A stretch of 64,000 nucleotides of DNA from Roseburia hominis A2-183 (GCF_000225345.1 NC_015977.1:3528126-3592125); one strand, 5' to 3'; shown: positions 37,556-47,476, counted from the first letter of the stretch. The notes: generated by a model from the sequence alone, not told the origin. Made by a program: numbers and translations.

Positions 37556-39227
37556 TTACTGTTCCGCCAGCTCCTCATAAAACCGGTAATTGTTCTTGCC
37601 GTTCTGTTTGACATAATACAATGCCTTGTCCGCTCTTATATAGTATTCTTCAAAGCTTTCTCCCTGTCTGCACATGCACAGACCGCAGGATAAGAATGCC
37701 GGTGAAGTCTCCGTCGTGGCATTTTTTGCCGCTTCAAAGCTGTCAAACAGCTTTCTCATCTGCGTGTTCATCTCAACTTCTGATACCTCAGACAGATAGA
37801 AGAGAAACTCATCTCCTCCCAGCCGGCAGACCACCGCATTCTCCATGCACGCTGTGAGCATTGCTCCTACCAGCCTGAGAGCATGATCCCCTGCCTTATG
37901 TCCATAGACATCATTGATCTTCTTGAGATTATCCATATCCACAAATCCCAGACAGCCATCATGCTCCTGCATTTTTTCAATAATCAGTGTCTCACCTTTA
38001 TGACGCATGGGAAGTCCTGTCAGGTAATCCAGGCTTTCCCGGGCCTCTTTCTGTCGTGCCAGCTCCAGCTCGCGGATGCGGTCCATTGTCTGGATCAGGG
38101 TAACGACCAGCAGGACCACCAGTCCGATTGCGATAAAGATTCCGGACATAGACACAACACGATACACCTCTGTCACCTCCAGCATGACTGCGATCATGGC
38201 AGCTACCAGTCCAATCAGCGGAAGCTTGTAATGTTTCGCTGTTCCCTTGATAAGATCTCGGCAGATGGTGATAAATATCGTCAGGAACGTTCCTGCGATC
38301 ACTATGTGGGACAAGAACATTGTCGAAATAAAATCTGCGATATTCAGTACCTGTAAGACCGTGCATATCACAAAATTCACACAAATGATACATTCTGCCA
38401 CATGATAGACCTTCCGGTATCTTCCCTGCTGCACACTATCAATATAGAACATGATTGGGACCGGGCAGATCATCACAACAAAGAAGCACATATTCGACAG
38501 AATAGAAGCATTGGGAACAAACAGCTGACGCAGCTTCGATTCTCCCAGCATCCACACTGCTCCCAGGATCATGCACCATCCCAGATATTCCAGATCAAAT
38601 CTTGTCTTGTATACAATATCGAGCACCAGACTGATGATCAGCACGACCAGTCCGGAAAACAGCATAGTGCAGGCGATCAGAGTTACCATAAAATAGCAGT
38701 GAAATATATAGCCCCAGATATCTAATTTATCCCCGCAATATACCGTGTTGACGACACCGGAATACTTTTCAGTAAAAGACTGCAGTTCAATCCGCACTTC
38801 CTGCCCCGCATCCTCACCGGACGTCTCGCAGAACACATACCCGCTGGCAGAATTTTTCCCGAAGGGTCTGGTATTCTTCGTATCATACACCGTCCTCAGT
38901 TCCCCTCCGATATAAACGCGCACATTCTCCAGAGAGGATCTGATGGCGATCGTATTTTCATTATAGTCCTGTGGGAGCACTGACCGGATGACTAAAAGCT
39001 CACCGGCAGGCACATCATACCGGTCCGGAACCCGGATCTCCTCTTCTGTTCCGTCTGGCAGCTCCCGGTAAAAGGTTCCGGTATAAGTAATGCTTTCCTC
39101 CGTGACCGTTTCCCTCTCACTGGGGTAAATGCTTTGCCCTAAAAAAAAATGCTGCAAACAGCACAAGTATCACCACATAAAATAAAATTCTTTTATACTT
39201 ATGGATCGTATATTTCTCTTCTGTCAT
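37556..39227 (-). pseudogene. Membrane diguanylate cyclase gene interrupted at an A9 run
   Basis: Bases 37556-39140 encode an extracytoplasmic sensor domain (7TMR-DISM-like, ITYTGTFYRELPDGTEEEIR onwards), about seven membrane segments and a C-terminal GGDEF domain with intact GGDEF (VCRLGGDEFLFYL), which makes c-di-GMP from GTP. This frame has no good start. An ATG at 39227 with AGG upstream opens a different frame encoding MTEEKYTIHKYKRILFY then VVILVLFAAFFF, a plausible signal/membrane segment. The two frames meet at nine A (T on the coding strand) at 39141-39149; one fewer base joins them. It is either a phase-variable or broken gene, or an error in the run. Confidence 0.85.
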
Positions 39228-39391
39228 TTTTATTACCTATTATTAAATAATTCCGGGGCATTTCCCCTGCTTTTATGACGATATTGGGGGTGCAGTCCAA
39301 AATCTTTCTCCCGCTCATGAACAAGTTTATCACAGGCTGCAGAAAAAGTAACTATCTATTTTACTCTGTAGACGGAGATATTTCGCCCTGC

Positions 39392-40588
39392 TTATTCTTG
39401 TAGCAGCCAATCGGCTATATCGTGAATTTCGACTCCTTCATAGCTATATTGGGGATGTCTGGTTCTGGCAATAATCATTTTCGGATAAGCATCCCGAATC
39501 TGAAGCAGAGGAGAGCATTCTCTCTCAAATGTTTCCTGCCCGGAAATGTTGTCGCTGACCTGAATATAAATCTTCTCGCTGCCTCTCTGAGCAACAAAGT
39601 CGATCTCCTTTTGATAGAGCTTGCCGACATAGACATCGTATCCACGGCGAAGAAGTTCGATGCAAACGATGTTTTCATATACTCTGCCATAATCCATATT
39701 TCTGCTTCCCAGTATTGCATATCGAATACCGCTGTCACACAAATAGAACTTTTCAGAGCTTTCAAGATATTTCTTACCTCGGATGTCGTATCTCTTAATA
39801 TCATAAAATACAAAAGCATTGCACAAATGCTTAATGTACTTACCAACGGTTACATGATTGGTTGGGGTCTCATTTGCTGTCAGCAGCTGACTGACCTTAT
39901 TCGGAGAAGTCAGGTTGCTGATATTATCCATAAGGAACTCGCTCAGACGTTGTAAAACCAAAGTGTCCGGGAGCGCATATTTCTGCACCAAATCCCTTGT
40001 AACAATCGTTTCGTAGACCTCTTTGATATAGTTTGTTCTGTCTTTTTCGATTCTGTAAGCGTAAGAACCTGCTAAACCGCCCTTGATAGCGTAATCATCA
40101 AAGAGCTTATCTTTATCATTAACATCATTATAATATTGGCAATATTCCTGGAAGCTGAAAGGAAACACATGAATTTCAATATAGCGTCCGGTAAACAGGG
40201 TTGCCAGATCTGCACTCAACAGGAAAGCATTGGAGCCTGTTACATAGATGTCATATTTTTCCTTAGAGTACAGGCTATTGATTGCCAACTCAAACTTGGG
40301 ACACATCTGAACCTCGTCTACAAACAGGTAGTTCGTTTTACCTTCCTGATAATGTTCTTCCACATAGGCGTGTAAGGCATGGTATTCCTTGATTTCTTCA
40401 TACGCCAAATCCATGAAGTCAATGAAGATGATATTGATATTTTCAAAATGGCTTTTCAGATACTCAATATACGCCTGCATCAGCTTGGACTTACCAGATC
40501 GACGAATGCCCGTGATGATCTTGATGTCAGGAGTACCATTCAGTTCAATGATTCTATCGAGATATTTTGCTCTTGTAATTGTTTTCAT
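39392..40588 (-). CDS. ATPase with DUF4143 domain
   Basis: The 398-residue protein has an N-terminal AAA-type P-loop (IITGIRRSGKSKLMQAYIEY) and Walker B (YLFVDEVQMCPKFELA), then the DUF4143 C-terminal domain (EKFYLCDSGIRYAIL, GRVYENIVCIELLRRGYDVY), which ends in a PD-(D/E)XK-like region (YQKEIDFVAQRGSEKIYIQV). The family is often found in accessory regions and its role is unknown. The ATG at 40588 has only a weak upstream GGG. It lies just left of the tRNA-Arg repeat element. Confidence 0.9.
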   Translation of the reverse strand: MKTITRAKYLDRIIELNGTPDIKIITGIRRSGKSKLMQAYIEYLKSHFENINIIFIDFMDLAYEEIKEYHALHAYVEEHYQEGKTNYLFVDEVQMCPKFELAINSLYSKEKYDIYVTGSNAFLLSADLATLFTGRYIEIHVFPFSFQEYCQYYNDVNDKDKLFDDYAIKGGLAGSYAYRIEKDRTNYIKEVYETIVTRDLVQKYALPDTLVLQRLSEFLMDNISNLTSPNKVSQLLTANETPTNHVTVGKYIKHLCNAFVFYDIKRYDIRGKKYLESSEKFYLCDSGIRYAILGSRNMDYGRVYENIVCIELLRRGYDVYVGKLYQKEIDFVAQRGSEKIYIQVSDNISGQETFERECSPLLQIRDAYPKMIIARTRHPQYSYEGVEIHDIADWLLQE

Positions 40589-40775
40589 ATCGTCACCCGC
40601 TTTCAAAAGTCAAAAATTTTTCATTTCTTGAAACTGCTTCGATGTACTTATTATACTGTCTGCTAATAGTATATGCAAGAGATCGCTTTCAAAAACACAA
40701 AATATTTTATTTTTTGAAAGTGGAGACTATGTAAAGGCAACCTGAAGGTTGCCCCAGACATTAAGCCTATCCTGT

Positions 40776-40883
40776 TTACACAGGTTCATTATCATCTTCA
40801 TCGACGGAGCTATCTGCATCATAGTCCTCAACCTCTGGATCGTACCCATAGTCCTCGTCATCGTCCACATAATCAGCATCCAT
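40776..40883 (-). CDS. Small acidic ORF, possible gene remnant
   Basis: A 35-codon frame (ATG at 40883, AGCAGGG upstream) encodes an extremely acidic peptide (MDADYVDDDEDYGYDPEVED onward, about half Asp or Glu). It may be the C-terminal piece of a lost mobile-element protein. A real gene is not established. Confidence 0.3.
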   Translation of the reverse strand: MDADYVDDDEDYGYDPEVEDYDADSSVDEDDNEPV

Positions 40884-40956
40884 CCCTGCTGACAAAATCA
40901 GTATTTTCAACCCTGTTTCACTGACAAACCTGTCACTGAAATTGCAATTCTGCACG

Positions 40957-40991
40957 AAAAAAGCGGCAATGAAACTATCTTCATTACCGCT
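40957..40991 (-). terminator. Terminator beside displaced tRNA-Arg 3' fragment
   Basis: AGCGGTAATGAA and TTCATTGCCGCT form a 12-base stem with six T on the minus strand. It is the likely original terminator of the tRNA-Arg gene now displaced from it; its arms match the terminator next to the intact tRNA. Confidence 0.85.
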
Positions 40992-41048
40992 TAAAATAGA
41001 GCGTTCCCTATAGGAATCGAACCTACAATAGAGTCTTAGGAGGACCCC
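40981..41048. repeat. Left direct repeat (attachment site with tRNA-Arg 3' fragment)
   Basis: It is identical to 48245-48312. Positions 41002-41048 equal the tRNA-Arg(CCT) from the anticodon stem to the discriminator; after 41048 the sequences diverge completely. Confidence 0.92.
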
Positions 41049-41404
41049 AACCTATTGTCACTCTCTGTCAATCTGAGGTAAGGTAAACCCAAGTGGGACA
41101 CTATATAAAACTGTTTCCGATTCAATTTGAGTTATTCTGAATACCCCCTCTGTCAAGCTCTGTAAAGCTCTGAAAGTTAGCTGATTGTTTGCTCCAGCTA
41201 ATAATCGGGGAATGCCTTGATATTACCATCGACATCTGTTATATGACCACCATGCTTCGTACGTTCGATCATGGTAAACAGTATTCAATTAAACTTTCCT
41301 ATCGTAAGTACAAGATATTTTCTTGTCTATAAATAATATAACGCATACGAGACGGTTTGTCCATGCGTTTTTGACTAGCAAATTTATAAGCTGCTTTCAT
41401 ATTT
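41049..41404. other. Gene-free left interior of the island
   Basis: There is no supported gene. A minus-strand frame ending at about 41203 (MIERTKHGGHITDVDGNIK) looks like the C-terminal remnant of a lost protein; an AGTTAGCT...AGCTAAT inverted repeat lies at 41178-41206. The rest is AT-rich. Confidence 0.4.
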
Positions 41405-42451
41405 TTAAACACGGACATAACCAGTAGATGGACCTGCACCAACTTTTGCGATATACCCACTCTTAACCAGATTCGTCAAAGTCCTTTCCACGGTAATTTT
41501 GCTTATATCAGGACAAAGCTCCATGATTTCTTTCTTTGTAATTTTGCCAACCTTGTTATCAATAACCGCTTTAATTCTATCAGGCTTAGAAAGACTCCGA
41601 TGCTTCAAATGCTCTACACGGCTTTCGAATTCATTGTATGCTTTCAACATGATACCCAGATAATATTTAACAAAAGGCTCATAGCTGTTTTCTCCCTCAT
41701 GCCAGCCAGTAGAACTTGCTTGAAGGGCTTCATAATATGTTTCTTTTGTCTTTTCAATCAGCATTTCCATACTGACATATTTCCCAACGATGTATCCCGC
41801 CTTATAAAAAAGCAGTAAAGTGAGCAAACGGCTCATCCTACCATTTCCGTCATTGAAAGGATGGATGCACAGAAAGTCCAGAATGAACATGGGAATCAAA
41901 ACCAGTTTATCAATGCGGTCAGCTTCCCATGCTTCAAGGAAGCGGGCGCAAAGTTCTTCCATCGCTTCAGCAGTCTGAAATGCGGGAACTGGAATAAAAC
42001 GTGCCTTCTGATGACCCTCGGCATCTGTTTCTGCAATTACATTATCGGAATTCTTATAACTTCCACCAGCACCCCCCTGTGAATAGGAGTACAGATCTCG
42101 ATGTAACTGCAAAATAATGTTCGGTCTTGGGTTGATATATTCATAGCCTTCGTGAATTGTGGAAAGTACTTCACGATAACCAGCAATTTCCTGCTCAGAT
42201 CGGTTGCGGGGTTCTGCTTTTTGACTTACCAATTCTTCCAAACGCTTATCGCTTGTAAATATACCTTCGATTCGGTTGGATGCTCCCGTACTCTGAATCA
42301 ATGCAACTTCTAAAAGTGTTTTCAATTCATCTACATTGGCTTCGAGAAATAATTCCTGTTTGCCTTTATGTTCATGGATGCTGCTAACCATCTGAACAAT
42401 TTCAGGTGTTAACAACTTCGCAGGACTTACAATAAAATCAAAGTCTCTCAT
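41405..42451 (-). CDS. Fic family protein (class II), probable AMPylator
   Basis: The 348-residue protein has the Fic catalytic loop HPFNDGNGRMSRLLTLLLF near residue 205, with His, Asn and Arg complete, so it can transfer AMP from ATP. An N-terminal helix carries SNRIEG, the S/T-x-x-x-E-G inhibitory motif that marks class II Fic proteins. An N-terminal cap and a C-terminal winged-helix region (KITKKEIMELCPDISKITVE, RTLTNLVKSGYIAKVG) suggest DNA binding or self-regulation. The start at 42451 has AAGGAG six bases upstream; an in-frame ATG at 42466 is weaker. It may regulate itself through the inverted repeats upstream. The target is unknown. Confidence 0.92.
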   Translation of the reverse strand: MRDFDFIVSPAKLLTPEIVQMVSSIHEHKGKQELFLEANVDELKTLLEVALIQSTGASNRIEGIFTSDKRLEELVSQKAEPRNRSEQEIAGYREVLSTIHEGYEYINPRPNIILQLHRDLYSYSQGGAGGSYKNSDNVIAETDAEGHQKARFIPVPAFQTAEAMEELCARFLEAWEADRIDKLVLIPMFILDFLCIHPFNDGNGRMSRLLTLLLFYKAGYIVGKYVSMEMLIEKTKETYYEALQASSTGWHEGENSYEPFVKYYLGIMLKAYNEFESRVEHLKHRSLSKPDRIKAVIDNKVGKITKKEIMELCPDISKITVERTLTNLVKSGYIAKVGAGPSTGYVRV

Positions 42452-42475
42452 ATGAATCTCCTTCATTTCAGATTT

Positions 42476-42531
42476 ATCTCCATCATTCTATCATCAAATG
42501 ATGGAGATCTCAATAGATTTGATGGAGATAG
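42476..42531. promoter_or_regulatory. Repeated ATCTCCATCA operator-like sites upstream of fic
   Basis: ATCTCCATCAT (42476-42486) and ATGATGGAGAT (42498-42508) are an exact inverted repeat with an 11-base spacer; TTGATGGAGATA follows at 42519-42530. They begin 25 bases before the fic start, so they fit an operator overlapping its promoter, perhaps bound by the Fic C-terminal domain. Confidence 0.6.
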
Positions 42532-42633
42532 AATATCCATATACACAATAAATATCCTCATTTCATCCATATATTATATCGTTTTATGGATTGTTTTTTC
42601 ATTAAAATTACACTATTTTTTCACTATTTTTCA

Positions 42634-42831
42634 TTACTTCATCGTTTTCGCCAACGAATTGAGCAACGCCCGCCTCTCTGGATTCAGATTCTTTTTCTCA
42701 TAAAATGCTTCTTTAAAAAGCTCTGCATTTTTCCTTTGGTCATCATCCGAAATATGAGAGTACGCATCCGTAACCATATTGACCTGTGCATGGCCGGAAT
42801 CACCCTGTACTGCTTTGATATCAGATAATGG
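42634..42831 (-). pseudogene. C-terminal remnant of a tyrosine recombinase/integrase
   Basis: 65 codons encode the last part of a phage/ICE-type integrase: SDIKAVQGDSGHAQVNMVTD then AYSHI, with the catalytic His (GHAQ) and nucleophile Tyr (TDAYSHI), ending NSLAKTMK. The upstream part is lost, so it cannot be active. It is probably the element's former integrase. Confidence 0.85.
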
Positions 42832-42886
42832 TACACACAAGCACGGAAAACACTTTATGCAAAATCTTCCACAATAAAATCTATAA

Positions 42887-43075
42887 ATGATCCGCAAAGG
42901 CAAAGGAAACCGACAGTTTACCATGTTTGGAATTATGGCAGTTCTTTTAGGAAGTGGAGATGCATTCCATCTGGTTCCCCGTGCAGTAGCGCTTTGTACA
43001 ACTGGACTTGAGAACTTTACTGTACAGATGGGGTTAGGAAAGTGGATTACCTCTATCACTATGACTATCCTAAAA
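42887..43075 (+). pseudogene. Fragment of a membrane protein
   Basis: About 60 codons encode RKGKGNRQFTMFGIMAVLLG, then DAFHLVPRAVALCTTGLENF and a helix ending ITSITMTI. This looks like one part of a longer Firmicutes integral membrane protein. There is no proper start, and the sequence turns unrelated after 43075. It is adjacent to the integrase remnant, consistent with deletion in the island. Confidence 0.55.
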
Positions 43076-43090
43076 TCATCCCCTCCTCAG

Positions 43091-43115
43091 AATTTGCAAC
43101 AAGTTGTTGCAAATT
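43091..43115. terminator. Perfect palindrome, possible terminator
   Basis: AATTTGCAACAA and TTGTTGCAAATT pair perfectly around a single central base, with T-rich sequence on the plus-strand side. It lies about 70 bases beyond the HAD stop and could end the rib transcript, although no strong U-run exists on that strand; a protein-binding palindrome is an alternative. Confidence 0.5.
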
Positions 43116-43186
43116 TTCTATATCCTTTTATTTTACAGAAGTACTTATTTTTAACTTTTTTCCTTCAGATTTTTATATTGCAAAAA

Positions 43187-43837
43187 TCATATCACCATCT
43201 GCAGTATATCCTCTATATGTTCTGCATAATAATCAGCCCCATTCAGTTCCCCTTTCTCACCATATCCATACAGGCATCCTATAAAAGGGCTTTTGCAGGA
43301 CCTGGCACATTCCAGATCCTGTCTCCTGTCTCCGACTACCAGATAAGGGCCACTATATTCCCGGATGATTTCCTGCACAATTTCTGTCTTTGGACGGAAT
43401 CTGTATGATTCACAGTCATAAAAACGGTCAAACCATCGTTCCATCCCAAATTCCTTCCAGTGTGCCTCACGATATGAAGCTTTACAGTTACTTAAGATCA
43501 CAAGGTGATATCCCCGGTTCTTCAAAGCTGTTAGCATCTCCTCTGCTCCCGGATACCACACTGCCTTATGTTTCCTGATCTGTCTTATCATCAGATCTCC
43601 TACCATCGTGCTTGCCTGCTCTTTATAGCTCTGATCCAGTTCCGGCAAAAATGTATTCCACATCTCCTTACTGTTAAGTCCCAGCCAGCCGGCAATTTCC
43701 ACCGAGCCTATCTCCCGTTCTTCGGTAACCTTCTGTTCTGTCAGCCACTGATAGGTTTCACGAAATGCCGGTTCATAGATTCCAAGGGTATGATGGATCG
43801 TTCCATCATAATCGAATATGATTGTTTTTGTCATCAT
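43187..43837 (-). CDS. HAD family phosphatase, candidate riboflavin-pathway phosphatase
   Basis: This 216-residue HAD hydrolase has motif I IIFDYDGTIHHT near residue 8, the motif II region LVILSNCKASY, a Lys in RFRPKTEIVQ and motif III LVVGDRRQDLECA. The cap is small and helical (C1 type). It is the last gene of the rib operon, 15 bases after ribH, with AGGA seven bases before its ATG. The pathway needs removal of phosphate from 5-amino-6-ribitylamino-uracil phosphate, a step done by assorted HAD enzymes; this gene is well placed for it. A general phosphosugar phosphatase is the alternative. Confidence 0.8.
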   Translation of the reverse strand: MMTKTIIFDYDGTIHHTLGIYEPAFRETYQWLTEQKVTEEREIGSVEIAGWLGLNSKEMWNTFLPELDQSYKEQASTMVGDLMIRQIRKHKAVWYPGAEEMLTALKNRGYHLVILSNCKASYREAHWKEFGMERWFDRFYDCESYRFRPKTEIVQEIIREYSGPYLVVGDRRQDLECARSCKSPFIGCLYGYGEKGELNGADYYAEHIEDILQMVI

Positions 43838-43852
43838 TTATTTTCCTGTCTT

Positions 43853-44326
43853 TTAGAGCTGCTTCATCAGATTGACCATCTCAATCGCAGATAATGCACA
43901 ATCATAGCCTTTATTTCCCGCTTTGCTTCCTGCACGCGCAATAGCCTGCTCGATATTTTCAGTCGTGATCACTCCGAATAAAACCGGGATTCCTGTTGCA
44001 AGTTCAACCTGTGCGATTCCCTTGGCAGATTCATTACACACCAGATCATAATGTGAAGTATCTCCACGGATGACAGCTCCAACGCAGATAATTGCATCAT
44101 ATTTTCCTGACTGTGCCATCTTCTGTGCTGTAATCGGAATCTCAAATGCTCCCGGTACCCATGCTGCAGTAATGTTCTCTTCTTCTACTCCATGTCTTAC
44201 CAGTCCGTCGACTGCCCCTCCCAATAATTTATTCACAATAATTTCATTGAATCTCGCTGCCACGATACCAACCTTCATTCCCTCCGGTGCTACTACTTTT
44301 CCTTCTACTAAATTGATCTGTCTCAT
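43853..44326 (-). CDS. ribH: 6,7-dimethyl-8-ribityllumazine synthase
   Basis: RibH condenses 5-amino-6-ribitylaminouracil with 3,4-dihydroxy-2-butanone 4-phosphate. The 157 residues include [56 protein letters not shown] (with the His base), [11 protein letters not shown] and [15 protein letters not shown]. Length and motifs match a 60-mer-forming lumazine synthase. The ATG at 44326 has AGGAGG upstream. It is fourth in the rib operon, 30 bases after ribBA. Confidence 0.97.
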   Translation of the reverse strand: MRQINLVEGKVVAPEGMKVGIVAARFNEIIVNKLLGGAVDGLVRHGVEEENITAAWVPGAFEIPITAQKMAQSGKYDAIICVGAVIRGDTSHYDLVCNESAKGIAQVELATGIPVLFGVITTENIEQAIARAGSKAGNKGYDCALSAIEMVNLMKQL

Positions 44327-44355
44327 TTTTTCTTCCTCCTGATATTTGCTGTTTT

Positions 44356-45573
44356 TTATAAATTTATTTCTTTAAAAATATGACCCATCTTTTCCTGCTT
44401 CGTCTTCATATACTTCCGGTCATACTTTTGTGCCGGAATCTCCAGAGGTACTCTCTCATTGATCTTCAGTCCGAATTCGCCAAGTCCATAGACTTTATCC
44501 GGATTATTTGTCAGTAATCTTAATGATTTCACACCAAGGTCTGACAGTATCTGTGCCCCGACCCAGTACTCTCTGAGATCCGGTGCAAACCCTAACTTCA
44601 CATTAGCCTCCACAGTATCGTATCCCTGCTCCTGAAGCGCATATGCTTTGATCTTATTGATCAGTCCGATTCCTCGGCCTTCTTGTCTCATATACAGAAT
44701 GATTCCTCGGCCTTCTGCTTCTACCTGGCGCATCGCTGTCTGCAGCTGCAGGCCACAGTCACATCTGAGCGATCCGAATGCATCCCCTGTCAGACACTCC
44801 GAATGTACCCGGCAAAGCACATCCTCACCATCTCCCAGATCACCTTTTACCAGTGCCAGATGATGCTCTCCTGTAATATCATTGATATAACCATACATTT
44901 TAAAATCACCGTACTGCGTTGGGAGGTTTGCAACGGCTTCCTCCTTTACATGCTTTTCATGTATTCTTAAATAATCCTGCAGATCACGGATCGTAATAAA
45001 TGTAAGGTTATGCTCTTTTGCCATTTCCCATAGCTGTGATGTACGCATCATAGTTCCATCTTCTTTCATAACTTCACAGCACACGCCGCATTCTTTCAGT
45101 CCAGCAAGTCTCATAAGATCTGTTGTTGCCTCTGTATGGCCATTTCGTACCAAAACCCCGCCTTTTCTGGAAATAAGCGGAAACACATGTCCCGGTCTTC
45201 TGAAATCCTCCGGTTTTGACTGATCATCCACACACTTCATGATAGTATAGGAGCGCTCTTCCGCAGAGATACCTGTGGTTGTATCTGCGTGATCTACTGC
45301 CACGGTAAATGCTGTACTGTGATTGTCCGTGTTCTCCGCAACCATCGGCGGAAAGTTCAATCTCGCCGCAATTTCTGCACTCATCGGTGTACAGATAAGA
45401 CCCTTTGCATAGGTCGCCATGAAATTAATATTTTCCCTGGTCGCAAACTCTGCCGCACATATCAGATCTCCCTCATTTTCTCTGTCCGGATCATCTGTGA
45501 CCAGAACTATTTTTCCTTCCTTAAGATCCCTAAGTGCTTCTTCAATTGTGTTGTACTGATAATTTTGTGACAT
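44356..45573 (-). CDS. ribBA: Bifunctional 3,4-dihydroxy-2-butanone-4-phosphate synthase / GTP cyclohydrolase II
   Basis: RibBA makes both precursors of riboflavin. The N-terminal DHBP synthase (about 1-200) has [17 protein letters not shown] and [16 protein letters not shown], with [12 protein letters not shown]. The C-terminal GTP cyclohydrolase II (about 205-405) has the zinc Cys set [18 protein letters not shown] and [11 protein letters not shown], then [11 protein letters not shown]. Both sites look complete. The ATG at 45573 has AGGAGG upstream. It is third in the operon. Confidence 0.97.
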   Translation of the reverse strand: MSQNYQYNTIEEALRDLKEGKIVLVTDDPDRENEGDLICAAEFATRENINFMATYAKGLICTPMSAEIAARLNFPPMVAENTDNHSTAFTVAVDHADTTTGISAEERSYTIMKCVDDQSKPEDFRRPGHVFPLISRKGGVLVRNGHTEATTDLMRLAGLKECGVCCEVMKEDGTMMRTSQLWEMAKEHNLTFITIRDLQDYLRIHEKHVKEEAVANLPTQYGDFKMYGYINDITGEHHLALVKGDLGDGEDVLCRVHSECLTGDAFGSLRCDCGLQLQTAMRQVEAEGRGIILYMRQEGRGIGLINKIKAYALQEQGYDTVEANVKLGFAPDLREYWVGAQILSDLGVKSLRLLTNNPDKVYGLGEFGLKINERVPLEIPAQKYDRKYMKTKQEKMGHIFKEINL

Positions 45574-45591
45574 AGTGTATATCCTCCTGTT

Positions 45592-46245
45592 CTAAAACCC
45601 GAATTCTTCAAGAAACTCCATCGTAATTCCGGATTCTTTTTTCTCTTCTTCGTTTTTTCTGATGCCAAGCAGTTTTTCTACGTATTTTCCGATCACATCA
45701 TTTTCCAGATTAACCAGATCCCCCGGCACCTTTTCCAAAAGAGTGGTTTCTTCTCCTGTATGTGGAATGACCGACACCTGAAAACCAGCTTCATCAACCC
45801 TTGCAACTGTCAGGCTGATCCCATCAATACAGACGGATCCTTTTTCCACGATCAGATGCAAAATCTGTGGCGATGTCTCAATTGATACCCAGATGGCATT
45901 TTCTTCCTGGAGCATGGAACGTATCACGCCAGTCCCATCAATATGGCCGCTTACTATGTGTCCCCCGAACCTGCCGTCTGCAGCCATTGCACGTTCCAGG
46001 TTTACCTGGCTTCCGGCCTTGCAGCTGCCAAGACTGCTTCTTCTGATCGTCTCTGCCATCACATCGGCAGTAAATCCGTCCGGCTGAATCGACGTAACTG
46101 TCAGACACACACCATTCACAGCGATACTGTCACCGATCCTTGTCCCTTCCAGGACTTTCCGGGCTTTCACTGCCAGGATCCCTGATTCCCCTGTCAGCTG
46201 TATATAACGGACTTTTCCTTTCTCTTCTACGATTCCTGTAAACAT
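45592..46245 (-). CDS. ribE: Riboflavin synthase alpha chain
   Basis: RibE dismutates two lumazines to riboflavin. The 217 residues contain two homologous beta-barrel repeats: MFTGIVEEKGKV with GDSIAVNGVCLTV, and GHIVSGHIDGTGVI with GSVCIDGISLTV. Length is typical. The ATG at 46245 has AGGAGG upstream and lies inside the end of ribD (19-base overlap), indicating coupling. It is second in the operon. Confidence 0.97.
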   Translation of the reverse strand: MFTGIVEEKGKVRYIQLTGESGILAVKARKVLEGTRIGDSIAVNGVCLTVTSIQPDGFTADVMAETIRRSSLGSCKAGSQVNLERAMAADGRFGGHIVSGHIDGTGVIRSMLQEENAIWVSIETSPQILHLIVEKGSVCIDGISLTVARVDEAGFQVSVIPHTGEETTLLEKVPGDLVNLENDVIGKYVEKLLGIRKNEEEKKESGITMEFLEEFGF

Positions 46246-47354
46246 GATTCCTCCTGTTTTTTATCACACACCTGACATTTTATCCGGATATCCTCACCGA
46301 TCTGGCAGATATCTGTATATTTCAGTTCCACTGCTTCAGACGGCAGTTCAACTCCAATACCCTCTACCGGTGTCTTCCCAGCCACACCGCCAAACAGCTT
46401 TGGTGCCACAAAAGCCTGTACTTCCTTTACAATTCCAGCTCGCAGTGCACTGTCATTTAACGTACCTCCTCCCTCCAGGAGGATGCTGTCAATGCCTCTG
46501 TTTCCAAGATCTGCCATCAGCTTCTTAAGGTCTATCTGATTCTTTTCGTCGGGACAGTAAATGGTTTCAACTCCCATGGTATGTAATATTTTTATTTTCT
46601 CTTCTGCATTTTTCTGTTCTGCATAAGCCACGATCGTCCGGTACTTTTCCGCACTTTTTACAATCTGACTGCCCGGCGGGATCCTGAGCTTACTGTCACA
46701 CACAATCCTGACAGGACTTTTCCAGCCTTCTACCCGGACGTTTAACATCGGATCATCTGCAAGCACAGTTCCAATACCAGCCATGATTCCCATGTACTGA
46801 TGTCGCATATGCTGTACTTCTTTTCGTGCAGATTCTCCGGTGATCCATTTTGATGCTCCTGTTTTCGTTGCGATCTTCCCATCCAGTGTCATGGCATACT
46901 TCATTACCACATAAGGAGTCTTCGTAGTAATATAATGGAAAAACACCGGGTTCAGCTGATCACATTCTTCTCTCATAAAATCTTCAACTACTGTTACACC
47001 GGCTTCCCTTAACATCTGTACACCTTTTCCTGCCACTTTCGGATTCGGATCTCTGGAACCGATCACCACTTTTCTGATCTTCTGTTCAATGATCGCTTCC
47101 GTACATGGAGGTGTTTTACCATGATGACAGCAAGGCTCCAACGTGACATAAATCACCGCACCTTCTGCTGATTCTGTAAGAGAAGCAATTGCATTACGTT
47201 CCGCGTGAAGTTCTCCATACTTTTTATGATAGCCTTCCCCGATGATCTTTCCGTCTTTTACGATCACTGCCCCTACCATAGGATTGGGATTCGTCCAGCC
47301 TTCTCCTTTTTTGGCCAGTTGAATAGCCCGAAGCATATATTCCTGATCCGTCAT
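46227..47354 (-). CDS. ribD: Riboflavin biosynthesis deaminase/reductase RibD
   Basis: RibD deaminates and then reduces the pyrimidine intermediate with NADPH. The N-terminal deaminase has the zinc motifs HAERNAIASL and PCCHHGKTPPCTEAI, with NPNPMVGAVIV. The C-terminal reductase (about 145-375) has YAMTLDGKIATKTGASKWIT, GIGTVLADDPMLNVR and LLEGGGTLNDSAL. The ATG at 47354 is preferred because AAGGA lies six bases before it; the frame is open 22 codons further, but those do not match. It is first in the operon and downstream of the FMN riboswitch. Confidence 0.96.
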   Translation of the reverse strand: MTDQEYMLRAIQLAKKGEGWTNPNPMVGAVIVKDGKIIGEGYHKKYGELHAERNAIASLTESAEGAVIYVTLEPCCHHGKTPPCTEAIIEQKIRKVVIGSRDPNPKVAGKGVQMLREAGVTVVEDFMREECDQLNPVFFHYITTKTPYVVMKYAMTLDGKIATKTGASKWITGESARKEVQHMRHQYMGIMAGIGTVLADDPMLNVRVEGWKSPVRIVCDSKLRIPPGSQIVKSAEKYRTIVAYAEQKNAEEKIKILHTMGVETIYCPDEKNQIDLKKLMADLGNRGIDSILLEGGGTLNDSALRAGIVKEVQAFVAPKLFGGVAGKTPVEGIGVELPSEAVELKYTDICQIGEDIRIKCQVCDKKQEESCLQES

Positions 47355-47476
47355 TTCTATTCCTTCTTTCTTATTCCTGTTCTTTGCCTGGGCTACGCCG
47401 AGGCTTTTAAACATGTGCAATCGGATTCACAGACAAGTGAATGGTATAGTTATTTCGAAAACGATGTACCAGATAC

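Noticed and set aside
41001..41048. A second functional tRNA-Arg gene at the left repeat
   Set aside because: Only the 3' part is present; D arm and 5' acceptor strand are missing.
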